64,000 bases of DNA from contig JANLYQ010000093.1 of NCBI GenBank assembly GCA_031365725.1, positions 1 through 64,000 of the forward strand. Direction: 5' to 3'. Numbering within the stretch: position 1 is the first letter of the stretch; the number at the start of each line of letters is the position of its first letter. The notes under the pieces are model-generated. The model searched no databases. It saw nothing but the letters and a program-made list of their open reading frames with translations, and was not told the origin of the DNA. Origin of the DNA: JANLYQ01 sp031365725. GTDB lineage: Bacteria > Actinomycetota > Actinomycetes > JACCUZ01. Both the position numbers and the translations under genes were made by a program. Of the stretch, positions 20,015 to 28,299 are shown piece after piece.

Positions 20015-21204
20015 CAGGAGAACCGGAGACCGGCGAGGTAGGCCGCGGCGTTGCGGGCGGTCTCAGTCACCGAGTCACCGCCGAACTTCTCCAGCACCGC
20101 GTCGGCGACCACCAGGGCCACCATCGCCTCGGCCACGATGCCGGCAGCCGGCACCGCACAGACGTCGCTGCGCTGACTGATGGCGCGGGCTGCCTCGCCG
20201 GTGGACACGTCGACGGTGTCCAGTGCGCGCGGCACAGTCGAGATCGGCTTCATCGCGGCACGAACGCGCACCGGCTCGCCGGTGGTCATGCCACCCTCGA
20301 TGCCACCGGCGCGAGCCGTGCGCCGGTGCAGGGCGCCGTAGTCACCACGCTCGATCTCGTCGTGCGCTCGGGAGCCGGGACGGGCCGCGCTCTCGAAGCC
20401 GTCACCGACAGCGACGCCCTTGATGGCCTGGATCCCCATCAGTGCTCCGGCCAGCCGCGAGTCGAGCCGGCGGTCCCAGTGCGCGTGGCTGCCGAGACCG
20501 GGCGGCAGGCCGTGCACGAGCACCTCCACAACACCCCCGAGGGTGTCGCCGGCCTTCTGCGCGGCGTCGATCTCGGCGACCATCGCGGCACTCGCTGCCG
20601 GGTCGAGGCAGCGTACGGGGTCGGCGTCGAGCCGCTTCACGTCGTCGGGCTCGGGCCAGACGCCGTCCGGGGAGGTTGCGGTGCCGATGGCGACGACGTG
20701 GGACACGAGTCGGGCACCCACGGTCTGGGAGAGGAAGGCCTGCGCGACGGCACCGAGAGCGACTCGCGCGGCGGTCTCCCGGGCACTGGCCCGCTCCAGC
20801 ACCGGACGGGCGTCGTCGAAGCCGTACTTCTGCATGCCCGCGAGGTCGGCGTGCCCTGGGCGTGGGCGGGTCAGCGGGGCGTTGCGGGCCTGTCCGGCGA
20901 GGGCAGCTGCCTGCTCCTCGTTCAGCGGGTCCGCGGCCATCACCTCAGCCCACTTGGGCCACTCGGAGTTGCCGACCTTGATGGCCACCGGGCCGCCCTG
21001 GGTCAATCCGTGGCGTACGCCGCCGAGCAGCTCGACCTCGTCGCGCTCGAAGGACATCCGGGCACCGCGGCCGTGACCGAGCCGGCGCCGGGCCAGCGCA
21101 TCGGCGATGACGTGGGTGCTGACCTCGACCCCGGCGGGCAGGCCCTCGAGGGTGGCGAGCAGGGCGGGGCCGTGGGACTCCCCCGCAGTCAGCCAGCGCA
21201 ACAT
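20014..21204 (-). CDS. aroC: Chorismate synthase
   Basis: The 396-residue FMN-dependent enzyme makes chorismate from EPSP. It opens MLRWLTAGESHGPAL, the N-terminal signature. Downstream motifs are RPGHADLAGMQKYGFDDARP and GGMTTGEPVRVRAAMKPISTV. It needs reduced flavin. Start ATG at 21204 has GGAAGGA about nine bases upstream. It is first in the aro block, directly after the hairpin that ends the pilM-N-O-P transcript. Confidence 0.97.
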   Translation of the reverse strand: MLRWLTAGESHGPALLATLEGLPAGVEVSTHVIADALARRRLGHGRGARMSFERDEVELLGGVRHGLTQGGPVAIKVGNSEWPKWAEVMAADPLNEEQAAALAGQARNAPLTRPRPGHADLAGMQKYGFDDARPVLERASARETAARVALGAVAQAFLSQTVGARLVSHVVAIGTATSPDGVWPEPDDVKRLDADPVRCLDPAASAAMVAEIDAAQKAGDTLGGVVEVLVHGLPPGLGSHAHWDRRLDSRLAGALMGIQAIKGVAVGDGFESAARPGSRAHDEIERGDYGALHRRTARAGGIEGGMTTGEPVRVRAAMKPISTVPRALDTVDVSTGEAARAISQRSDVCAVPAAGIVAEAMVALVVADAVLEKFGGDSVTETARNAAAYLAGLRFS

Positions 21205-21238
21205 GACCGTGATCCTTCCACGGCCCGGAACGCGGACG

Positions 21239-21269
21239 GGCGGGTCGCCCGCTGTGCGGACGACCCGCC
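21239..21269 (-). terminator. Hairpin between the pilus operon and aroC
   Basis: A perfect 9-bp stem, GGCGGGTCG at 21239-21247 with CGACCCGCC at 21261-21269, has a 13-nt loop. It lies 32 nt after the last pilus gene. No T-run follows, so termination strength is uncertain, as is common in actinobacteria. Confidence 0.5.
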
Positions 21270-21301
21270 TGCCGGGTCTGCTGGTGCTGCGGGTGCTGGT
21301 T

Positions 21302-21985
21302 CTAGCTGGCGATCGTCACGGCCTTGGTGCCGGCAATGCTGAACTTCACGTCGCCATACTGCACGACGTTGACGGCGCCGCCGATGCCGATCACCTTGAA
21401 GTAGGTGGCGAACACCTCGCCGGCCTTGAGGCCGGAGTAGGTCTTGCCGTCGATCTTGATGGTGATGGTCGTGTTGTTGGCGGCCACCGACATGATCTGT
21501 ACCCGGTGCGAGGTGGAGGGCTTCGGCGCGGTCGAGGTGCTCGTGCCGGTGGTCCCGGTCCCCGTGGTGCCGGTGGAGCCGCTTGCGCCGGTCGAACCGG
21601 TCGTGCCGGTTGCGGGCGCCACCGCTCCGGAGCCGGGCACCACGTCGCTGGCGGCGGCCGGCTTGAGCAGCACCTTGAACGGGTCCCGGAAGTCGTGCTT
21701 GCGCACGGGGACGGCGGCGGGAACCACCGCGCTCGGCGGTGTGGAGGGCTTGGCTGCGGTGCCGGACCCCGGCTGCGAGGCGGAGGGAACGACCACCTGC
21801 GGCGAGTCGCTACTTCCGCCGGACAGCAGCAGGAACGCTGCCACCAGGCCCAGCACCAGCACCACCGCGCCGCCGACGATCAGCAGCAGCTTCTTGTTTC
21901 GCGCCGGCGGAGTGCCCCCGCTGGGCTGGGTCTCGACGTCGCTGCGGGTCTGCCCCGGAGCGAAGGCGGTGTCGGTCATGGTCAT
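21302..21985 (-). CDS. PilP-like pilus assembly protein, single membrane anchor
   Basis: A 227-residue protein with a cytoplasmic N-terminus and one membrane helix (KKLLLIVGGAVVLVLGLVAAF, about residues 31-51). A linker of serine, threonine and glycine repeats and a small C-terminal domain (HRVQIMSVAANNTTITIKID to the end) follow. The position after pilM, pilN and pilO and the HDFRDPFKVLL motif after the anchor suggest the PilP role, though PilP in Gram-negatives is a lipoprotein tied to the outer-membrane secretin. With no outer membrane here, the protein may act at the cell wall side. Start is the ATG at 21985; the ATG at 21979 is an alternative. Confidence 0.65.
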   Translation of the reverse strand: MTMTDTAFAPGQTRSDVETQPSGGTPPARNKKLLLIVGGAVVLVLGLVAAFLLLSGGSSDSPQVVVPSASQPGSGTAAKPSTPPSAVVPAAVPVRKHDFRDPFKVLLKPAAASDVVPGSGAVAPATGTTGSTGASGSTGTTGTGTTGTSTSTAPKPSTSHRVQIMSVAANNTTITIKIDGKTYSGLKAGEVFATYFKVIGIGGAVNVVQYGDVKFSIAGTKAVTIAS

Positions 21986-21998
21986 GTCTCGCCCCTGC

Positions 21999-22766
21999 CT
22001 AGTTCGCGGTGCCGGCGGTGGCCGGCGCATCTGTCGTCGCGGCGCCGGTCGTTCCGCCCGGAGCCGCACTGCCTGCGGCCACCGGTGAGGCGACTGCTGG
22101 GACGCTGTGGACCATGTAGACCCGGCCGTTGAGCGTCAGGTTCAGTGCGCCCGCCGTAGCGTCGGCCGCCTTGCTCGATCCCATCGAGAAGCCGGTCACC
22201 AACATCACCCGACGGAGACTCTCGAGTCTGTCCAAGAAATCGCTGAGCTCGGTATAGCTCCCGCTCACGGTGAGGGCGAGCGGCACCTGCAGCAGCTGGT
22301 CGGTGGTAGCCGCGGGGGCCGACGTCACAGTGCCGGTCGTGCCGGTCGTGCCGGTCGTGCCGGTCGTGCCGGTCGCGGTGGATGTGGTCGTCGCCGCGAC
22401 CGGTGCAGTTGGGACGGCAGCAACAACCACGACAGGTGTCGCCGGGGCGATGGTGGAAAGGTCCACACCGGCCTTCTTCGCGGCTGCCGTCAGCTGCCTG
22501 ACGAGGTCCGGCAGGGCCGGGTTGTCTGGGATCTGCTTGCGGATGGCAGCAAACTCGGCCTGCTTCTTGGGCAGCTGCGGGGCCAGGGCCTTCAACTGCT
22601 GCAACTTTGCCTGTAGTTGGAGGTTGGCTGCCTGGGCGGTCTCGTCCTGGCTGCGCAGGTCGGCCGCTTCGCCGCGCTTGGGCGAGACGAGCAGGAACCA
22701 CCCCGCCGCCAGCACGGCGACCGCAGTGACCATCGCCACGAGGGACCACTTGCCGGTCTGGTTCAT
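21999..22766 (-). CDS. pilO: PilO-like type IV pilus inner-membrane alignment protein
   Basis: A 255-residue bitopic protein with a membrane helix near residues 9-27, then a coiled-coil segment rich in glutamine and leucine (about 34-75) and a ferredoxin-like domain (LQVPLALTVSGSYTELSDFLDRLE). The last motif is the PilO hallmark. Between them lies a TTG/GTT amino-acid repeat encoded by five exact 9-bp units. The C-terminus is alanine/threonine-rich. PilO pairs with PilN to couple PilM and the cytoplasmic motor to the pilus. It starts one base after the pilN stop. Confidence 0.8.
   Translation of the reverse strand: MNQTGKWSLVAMVTAVAVLAAGWFLLVSPKRGEAADLRSQDETAQAANLQLQAKLQQLKALAPQLPKKQAEFAAIRKQIPDNPALPDLVRQLTAAAKKAGVDLSTIAPATPVVVVAAVPTAPVAATTTSTATGTTGTTGTTGTTGTVTSAPAATTDQLLQVPLALTVSGSYTELSDFLDRLESLRRVMLVTGFSMGSSKAADATAGALNLTLNGRVYMVHSVPAVASPVAAGSAAPGGTTGAATTDAPATAGTAN
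22330..22374. repeat. Five 9-bp tandem units inside pilO
   Basis: Five exact copies of GTGCCGGTC in direct order. They encode GTT repeats on the minus strand in the flexible linker of PilO. As 9 bp is a whole number of codons, copy number change would keep the frame. Confidence 0.9.
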
Positions 22767-22767
22767 C

Positions 22768-23442
22768 TCAGCTGCCCGCCTTCGGGTCGAATCGGTGCGA
22801 CAGCGCGTCTGCGGTGACCGTCACCTGAGAGGTGAACTGCACCGACGGGTCGCCACTGGGGGTGGTGATCGTGGGGTCCTCGGTGCTGGAGTCGAAGTAG
22901 GCCTGGCTGAAGCCCTTCTCGCCAGCCAGCACCTGCAGCCAGGTGGCCACGTCGTTGTGGCCATAGGCCGCGCCCGCAAAGGACACGGTGCCAACTCCGA
23001 CCACCGGGTAGGCACCCGGCACCGTGGTGACCGTGGCATCCACGTTCTCTGCCACCGTGATGTTGGTCAGCCACACCTTGGAGGGGACCCGAAGGCTCAG
23101 GTCGTTGAGAACGTAAGACCAACGGATTTCCTGGCCCATCGCCTGCGAGCGCTGGGCGGCCGCCGCGTCGACCTTGGCGATGGCTGCCGGGATGTCGGCG
23201 TACTTCACCGTTTCCACCTGCAGGGCCACGCCCTTGCTGTGAGTGTCGTCCAAACCATTGTGCGCGGCGGACACATCTCCAGCGGCGGCCACGTAGAGCG
23301 CGGCTACGACACCCATCGACGCCAGCACGCCGACGCCCAGACCGACCTGCAACTTGCGCAGCCGGCGGGCCTGGCCGATCTCGGGTGGCAAGAGGTTGAC
23401 CCTCGGCAGGCTCGCCGTGCGGGTCAGGGTCTGAGTGCTCAT
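22768..23442 (-). CDS. pilN: PilN-like type IV pilus assembly protein
   Basis: A 224-residue bitopic protein. The cytoplasmic tail contains RVNLLPPEI (about residues 14-22), the conserved PilN motif that binds PilM. A membrane helix follows (about 34-53), then a periplasm-side-like domain containing IRWSYVLNDLSLRVPSKVWLT, typical of the PilN/fimbrial assembly family. The ATG at 23442 forms an ATGA overlap with pilM. Works with PilM and PilO as the inner platform. Confidence 0.85.
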   Translation of the reverse strand: MSTQTLTRTASLPRVNLLPPEIGQARRLRKLQVGLGVGVLASMGVVAALYVAAAGDVSAAHNGLDDTHSKGVALQVETVKYADIPAAIAKVDAAAAQRSQAMGQEIRWSYVLNDLSLRVPSKVWLTNITVAENVDATVTTVPGAYPVVGVGTVSFAGAAYGHNDVATWLQVLAGEKGFSQAYFDSSTEDPTITTPSGDPSVQFTSQVTVTADALSHRFDPKAGS

Positions 23443-24494
23443 GATGCTGCTCCGAGGGCCAGGCCGACGGGAACCGCGGCGAGGGGCTGGACGAACTCGA
23501 TCTGTTCAGGGGTAAGGCCGGTGCTGCCCAGGGCCAGCCCGCTCATCGGGTTGCCGGCGACGACGGGCAGGCGGGTTGCCTGGCCGAGCCGATCACTCAG
23601 ACGGGCAAGTCGGGCCCCGCCGCCGGTGAGGGACAGCCGCGAGATCGGGGCCGAACCGCTGGAGGCGAGGTAGTAGTCCAGCGAGCCGCGCACCTCGTCG
23701 ACGAAGGTCGCCATCGTGGCGTCCACCACTCGACTCGCCGCGTCACTGCCGACGGCCCCGCCGGCAACCAGCTGCTGCTTCATCGCCTCGGCTTCGTCCT
23801 GCGGAACACCCATCCGCTCGGCCACGGCGTCGGTGACGTCCTGGCCGCCCATGAGCAGGATGCGCACAAACTTCGGCACCCCGCCCTGGTGCACGATGAT
23901 GTTGGTGACCCGGGCGCCGACGTCGACGACTGCTTCGACCTCGGCACCGACACCGAGGTCGTCCACGGTGGCGATCGAACGGATCACGGCGAACGATGTG
24001 AGGTCCACCACCACGGGGGTGAGACCAGCGGCCTGCACCGCCTCGAGGCTGGCGTTGACCATGTCCCGCGACGCGGCGACCAGCAATCCGCGGACCAGCC
24101 GGTTGCCGTTCTCGCCGGTGAGCTCACCGAGCGGGTGGAAGTCCAGCACCGCGGCCTCGACCGGCATCGGGATGAGGTCGCTGACCTGGAAGACCAGCGA
24201 CTTCTTCAGCTCGTCGGCGGGCATCCAGGGCAGGTCGACCTGGCGCACGATGACCTTCTGGTTCGCGACACCGATGACGACCTTCTTGCTGCTGAACTTG
24301 GTGTGCGCCCACAGCTGGCGGATCGCCTCGGCGACGGCCGCGGGGTCGACGACCTCGCCGTCCCTCACTGCACCGTGCGGCAGTGCGACCTGGCCGAACT
24401 TCTCCAGCGTCACCTTGCCCTTGCCGAACGACAACTCTGCCGCTCGCACGCCTGAGGTCCCGATGTCCAGACCGACCGCGCTTCGTCCTGCCAC
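23439..24494 (-). CDS. pilM: PilM, actin-like type IV pilus assembly ATPase
   Basis: A 351-residue FtsA/actin-fold protein. The phosphate-1 motif is VGLDIGTSGVRAAEL near the N-terminus. Middle blocks include WMPADELKKSLVFQVSDLIPMP and VVDVGARVTNIIVHQGG (phosphate-2 region), with SLTGGGARLARLSDRLG (adenosine motif) near the end. PilM binds the PilN tail and links it to PilB/PilC. The GTG at 24494 was chosen because a GGAGGG Shine-Dalgarno lies seven bases upstream. A GTG at 24509 overlaps that ribosome site, so it is less likely. Confidence 0.9.
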   Translation of the reverse strand: MAGRSAVGLDIGTSGVRAAELSFGKGKVTLEKFGQVALPHGAVRDGEVVDPAAVAEAIRQLWAHTKFSSKKVVIGVANQKVIVRQVDLPWMPADELKKSLVFQVSDLIPMPVEAAVLDFHPLGELTGENGNRLVRGLLVAASRDMVNASLEAVQAAGLTPVVVDLTSFAVIRSIATVDDLGVGAEVEAVVDVGARVTNIIVHQGGVPKFVRILLMGGQDVTDAVAERMGVPQDEAEAMKQQLVAGGAVGSDAASRVVDATMATFVDEVRGSLDYYLASSGSAPISRLSLTGGGARLARLSDRLGQATRLPVVAGNPMSGLALGSTGLTPEQIEFVQPLAAVPVGLALGAAS

Positions 24495-24610
24495 GACGTT
24501 TCCCTCCACTCGCGGCCTTCGCCGCGTGGCCGGCTCGACGTCCGAGCCGTGTCAAGGGAGAGGATCGGTCGCTAGTCAGCACTCCTTGAGGCAGGAATCC
24601 CGTTTCCGGG
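24495..24610 (-). other. pilM leader with two GC-rich hairpins
   Basis: Between the prepilin peptidase stop and pilM lie two perfect hairpins: CGGCTCG/CGAGCCG (24531-24549, 5-nt loop) and CGCGGC/GCCGCG (24511-24526, 4-nt loop). A TTGACA sits just upstream on the minus strand but has no convincing -10. This may be a terminator-plus-restart or a structured leader. I cannot separate these. Confidence 0.35.
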
Positions 24611-25390
24611 TCAACGTCCGAGCGAGTTCAGGTAAAGGTCTCCCAATGTGCCGCCGTAGAGGATCGCGACAAGTGCCCCGGCGAGCATGAAAGGCCCGAA
24701 CGGAATCTTGCTCTTGCGCCCAGCTCGACCGACTGCCATCAGCATCGCGCCGAGCACGCCGCCGAAGAGAAAGCCGAGGAAGCCGCCGACGACCAGCTCT
24801 TCGTAGCCCAGCCACCCGAGGTACATGCCCAGGACACCGGCCAGCTTGACGTCACCGAAGCCCATGCCTTTCGGGTAGACCAGCGCCAGGAGGAAGTAGA
24901 AGGCGTAGAGGGCCGCTCCGCCCACAGCAGCCCGCACGGCGGAGTGGCCGTCGTGGTGGGCGATCGAGGCCGCACCGAGCAGGACGCCACCGACGACGTA
25001 GGACGGCAGGACCAGCGAATTGGGCAGTCGGTGCACGTCGATGTCGATGAGGGCCAGTGCGATCCCGACGGCGCCGAGGTAGAGGAACGCCGCAAGCTCG
25101 GGCTGCAGCCCCAGACGCCACGCGAGAACTGCGAAAGCCACGCCGGTGCCGGCCTCCACCAAGGGGTAGCGCGACGAGATGCCTGTGCCACACCGTCGGC
25201 AACGGCCGCGCAGCAGTAGCCAGCTCACGACCGGGATGTTGTCCCGAGGCTCGATCAGCTGGTCGCAGCCCGGGCAGTGCGAGGGTGGCGACACGACCGA
25301 CTCGCCGCGCGGGACCCGCCACACCACGACGTTAAGGAACGACCCGATGATCAGGCCTAGCACGGCCGAGGCCAGCACGAGGAAGAGCAT
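24611..25390 (-). CDS. pilD: Type IV prepilin peptidase / N-methyltransferase
   Basis: A 259-residue membrane aspartic protease (A24 family) that cleaves prepilins after the conserved glycine and methylates the new N-terminus. The N-terminal methylase domain keeps four cysteines: C39/C42 and C64/C67. The catalytic aspartates sit in DIDVHRLPN and GMGFGDVKL. About seven to eight membrane helices are visible. The bifunctional, cysteine-containing form fits the four prepilins encoded upstream. The 61-nt gap to the upstream gene holds no obvious signals. Confidence 0.93.
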   Translation of the reverse strand: MLFLVLASAVLGLIIGSFLNVVVWRVPRGESVVSPPSHCPGCDQLIEPRDNIPVVSWLLLRGRCRRCGTGISSRYPLVEAGTGVAFAVLAWRLGLQPELAAFLYLGAVGIALALIDIDVHRLPNSLVLPSYVVGGVLLGAASIAHHDGHSAVRAAVGGAALYAFYFLLALVYPKGMGFGDVKLAGVLGMYLGWLGYEELVVGGFLGFLFGGVLGAMLMAVGRAGRKSKIPFGPFMLAGALVAILYGGTLGDLYLNSLGR

Positions 25391-25450
25391 GGTGAGGCAG
25401 CCTAGGCCGACTTCGAGAACTGACCACGTGTCCTACGCGCCGAAGGCGGC

Positions 25451-27538
25451 TCAGCCGGTCTTGTACTGAGGGGTGAGCTCGCCGGTCGTCTTGGCTCCCC
25501 AGGTGGCGTTGGTCCACTGCGGGAAGTACGGCGGCGCGGCGAACTGCAGTCGCGAGTCGTAGCCGTAGTCCTTGGCGAAGCCGGTACCTCCCGAGGTCCC
25601 GACGGCACCGCGCCACTTCTGCGCGATGGAGCCGCGCACGACCAAGTTCCCCAGGTCGTTGCCCTTGTTGTAAGAGTTGACCCAGAAGCTGTGCTGCAGC
25701 GTCTGGATCGAGGCGTAGACGTAGCGGTTGAGGTTGGTTGCCAGCAGGTCGGAGTACGTGCTGGACGCGGTCCGGGTGTAGACGTACGTGCACGTCAACG
25801 AGGTACCGCCGGAGCTCGGCGTAGTCGTTTGAGTGGACGGGCAGGTCGCCGTGTTGCTCCCGGCAGTCTTTGCGACGGTGGGACCGTTCAAGGAGCTCGA
25901 GGCCCGCGTGACGGGGTGGTAGACGGCCACCGAGTTGGAGGCTACGAGGCCGACCAGAGTCGACCCGCTCGCGGGAGCGCCAACAGCGGTGCCGTCGATG
26001 AGGAGGTCGTCGGTCACGATGACATTGTTCTGCGCGCCCACCGTCACACGTCCCTTGACGGTGCCCTCGACATAGGCGTTGCCCTGACCGCAGTCGAAGG
26101 TCGCCTGGTGTGCGTCTCCGGTGGGGGTGACCGCCGGCGACGACGCACTCGTGGGCAACCAGGACCCTGATGCCTTGGACCACGACTGGGTGTACGTCGT
26201 CGTCAGCGACGAGGGGTTGAAGAAGGTGACGTCAGCAGCGTAGGTCTTGGTTGCACTAGAGCCGTCCGCCGAGGTGGAGCTCGGCAGCGGGATGATGTCG
26301 CCGCTGCTGCTGCCCGAGGCTGAGCCGTTGACGACCTGTCCCGGGTTGCAGACCGCGGACGAACCGGTGTTCTTGACGTAGATCACCATGTCGTTGGGCA
26401 CCGGTACGTTTTGCGGCGCCGTGGGCGCTCCACCCGGGCCAGGGACGAAGAGCGTGTCGGTGCCGCAGTTCGTACCCGCGGGCGTTCCAGGCCCGAGGAG
26501 GCTGGTGCCCGCACTGGTGGTGTTCCAGACGTCCATCGTGCCGTCGCTCTTGAACCGGATGCGGGTGTCACCGGTGTAGACGCAACCCGGGAAGGTGGCG
26601 AACTGGTCGCTGTTGTCCGGCAGCGTCAGAGCCAGCGCCGGACCAGCGCCGTTCGTCCCGACGTACGGGTAAGCACTGCTGCCCGTCCGCCAGCACTTGC
26701 CTTGGCCCGCACTGGTGCCGACACCGGACGCGTCGCCCTTGCCGAGCGCTGCCGTGCAGTTGAAGTCGGCCGTCTCGAAGCCCTGAAGAAAGCGGGGGCG
26801 GGTCCCTCCGGCGTTGGACATCAACGGCGTGTCGTTGAAGTGCACCTGGCCGTCGAGCACATCGGAACCGGCGAACTGGATCTCTGCACAGCCGGATCGG
26901 CCCTGGTACCAGTACTTGGCCAACGAGGCCCCGCTGCCGCCGCAGTCCTGGGTTGCTCCACCGGGGTAGGCCACGGTGTTGGCCGGGTCGGCGTCCTCGA
27001 AGTCGGTGTAGTACAGGAACTGGGTGGACCCGCCGCGCGACACCCGCACCTGGATGGTTCGGGTGACGCCGTTGACCCGTCCGGTGGAGTTGAGCAGGAC
27101 AGCGCCGTCCCGGTACAGAGTGGCTGTGCTCACGTCATAGTGGAACTGGCCCACGGTGTCGCCGGTCTCGTCGGCGTTGGCCCACCCTGCCGGAGTCAGG
27201 TTCGTCCATCCGCAGGTGTTGGTGCCGGCCTTCGGCCCTTTCAGGGCGATGTTCGCGCAGTCGACCGAGCGGGCGTAGGCGTCAGACTTGTTCAGACGGG
27301 ACACGTAGTCGGCCACGCCCGCCTGGGCCGCTGTCAGCGCGGCTGCCCAGTTCTGGTCGCGCTTGGCCTGGGGCTGGCCCTGCAGGGCGAAAGCCAGGCT
27401 GGTCGTCGCCAGCGCCGTCATCATCATGATGATGCACACGACGAAGATCATGGCGATGCCGGCATCGTCGCCGTTTCGGGCAACTCGACACCGAAGCGCG
27501 CGGTGGAGGGTGTTGATCGACATCGTGGTCCCTGTCAT
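25451..27538 (-). CDS. PilX-like large pilus-associated protein
   Basis: A 695-residue protein with one hydrophobic segment near the N-terminus (AMIFVVCIIMMMTALATTSLAF, about residues 29-50). It has no classical G|FTLxE prepilin site. A long serine/threonine/glycine-rich outer domain follows, with several cysteines. PilX-family proteins with this architecture stand between minor pilins and pilD. The outer domain is unlike any family I can name, and it may be a tip adhesin. Start is the ATG at 27538, sharing a base with the stop of the upstream minor pilin. A second ATG at 27523 is possible. The longer open frame upstream is not real coding. Confidence 0.75.
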   Translation of the reverse strand: MTGTTMSINTLHRALRCRVARNGDDAGIAMIFVVCIIMMMTALATTSLAFALQGQPQAKRDQNWAAALTAAQAGVADYVSRLNKSDAYARSVDCANIALKGPKAGTNTCGWTNLTPAGWANADETGDTVGQFHYDVSTATLYRDGAVLLNSTGRVNGVTRTIQVRVSRGGSTQFLYYTDFEDADPANTVAYPGGATQDCGGSGASLAKYWYQGRSGCAEIQFAGSDVLDGQVHFNDTPLMSNAGGTRPRFLQGFETADFNCTAALGKGDASGVGTSAGQGKCWRTGSSAYPYVGTNGAGPALALTLPDNSDQFATFPGCVYTGDTRIRFKSDGTMDVWNTTSAGTSLLGPGTPAGTNCGTDTLFVPGPGGAPTAPQNVPVPNDMVIYVKNTGSSAVCNPGQVVNGSASGSSSGDIIPLPSSTSADGSSATKTYAADVTFFNPSSLTTTYTQSWSKASGSWLPTSASSPAVTPTGDAHQATFDCGQGNAYVEGTVKGRVTVGAQNNVIVTDDLLIDGTAVGAPASGSTLVGLVASNSVAVYHPVTRASSSLNGPTVAKTAGSNTATCPSTQTTTPSSGGTSLTCTYVYTRTASSTYSDLLATNLNRYVYASIQTLQHSFWVNSYNKGNDLGNLVVRGSIAQKWRGAVGTSGGTGFAKDYGYDSRLQFAAPPYFPQWTNATWGAKTTGELTPQYKTG

Positions 27539-28299
27539 CACGGAGTGGGCGAAGTGGTCGAGACGCTGAGCGAGTCCACGTTGGGCAGCTGGACACGAAT
27601 GGTGAAGCTGCTGCCCTTCGTGTTGGCGGCAGACCGCACGGTGAGGAAGATGTCCACGCTGTCCACTGCTGACAGGCGTGTCGTGGATGCTTCGAGCGGC
27701 GTCGCGATCGACGTGATGCCGTCTTTGGCGAAGTAGGTGAAGAGCGGCTGGTTCATGACCACCTTGGTAGCCAGAACCCGACTGCGGACGGTGCAGCCGA
27801 CACTTCCTGCAGCGCAGGTGTAGGAGTAGCTCGACGGGTTCGCGTTGTGCGGGTCCGGCCGACGGATCGACTCGGTCAACGTTCCGCTCACTACCTGATA
27901 GGACACCTTGCTCGGGCCGTCGTCGCTCAAGCCGGGCGGCGGGGCGACGGTGTAGTCGTTGTTCAAGTTCGCGTAGAACGTCACGTAGGTCGAGTCGCCC
28001 TGGATGAACGCTGTGGATGAACATGTGGTGCACGACGAGTTGAGCTGGGTGGGCAGGATGGCCGTGCGCAGCGACCTCGACATCGACTCGATGGCCACCC
28101 TGGCCTGCTGTGTCTGGTCGTTGCGCGCCACGTTGCCGCCGACGATCTTGTTCGTGCCGATGAGCGCTCCCTGCGCCATGGTGAGGATCAGACCGAGGAT
28201 GAAGATGACCACCACCATCTCGGACAGGGTGAACCCGCTGTCCGGCAGCGGCCCTCGGACGGCGTGCAGGCGACGACGGAGTGCTCGGGTCATGGTCAT
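27538..28299 (-). CDS. Minor prepilin, PilW/PulJ-like
   Basis: A 253-residue prepilin. The processing site is DSG|FTLSEMVVVIFILGLIL, cleavage after G22, with the mature Glu5 present (E27). The rest is a roughly 200-residue globular domain with four cysteines (two in CTTC, two in CAAGSVGC). The size and position with a second large prepilin and PilX fit the minor pilins that prime pilus assembly. Start ATG at 28299 shares a base with the upstream gene's stop. Confidence 0.85.
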   Translation of the reverse strand: MTMTRALRRRLHAVRGPLPDSGFTLSEMVVVIFILGLILTMAQGALIGTNKIVGGNVARNDQTQQARVAIESMSRSLRTAILPTQLNSSCTTCSSTAFIQGDSTYVTFYANLNNDYTVAPPPGLSDDGPSKVSYQVVSGTLTESIRRPDPHNANPSSYSYTCAAGSVGCTVRSRVLATKVVMNQPLFTYFAKDGITSIATPLEASTTRLSAVDSVDIFLTVRSAANTKGSSFTIRVQLPNVDSLSVSTTSPTP

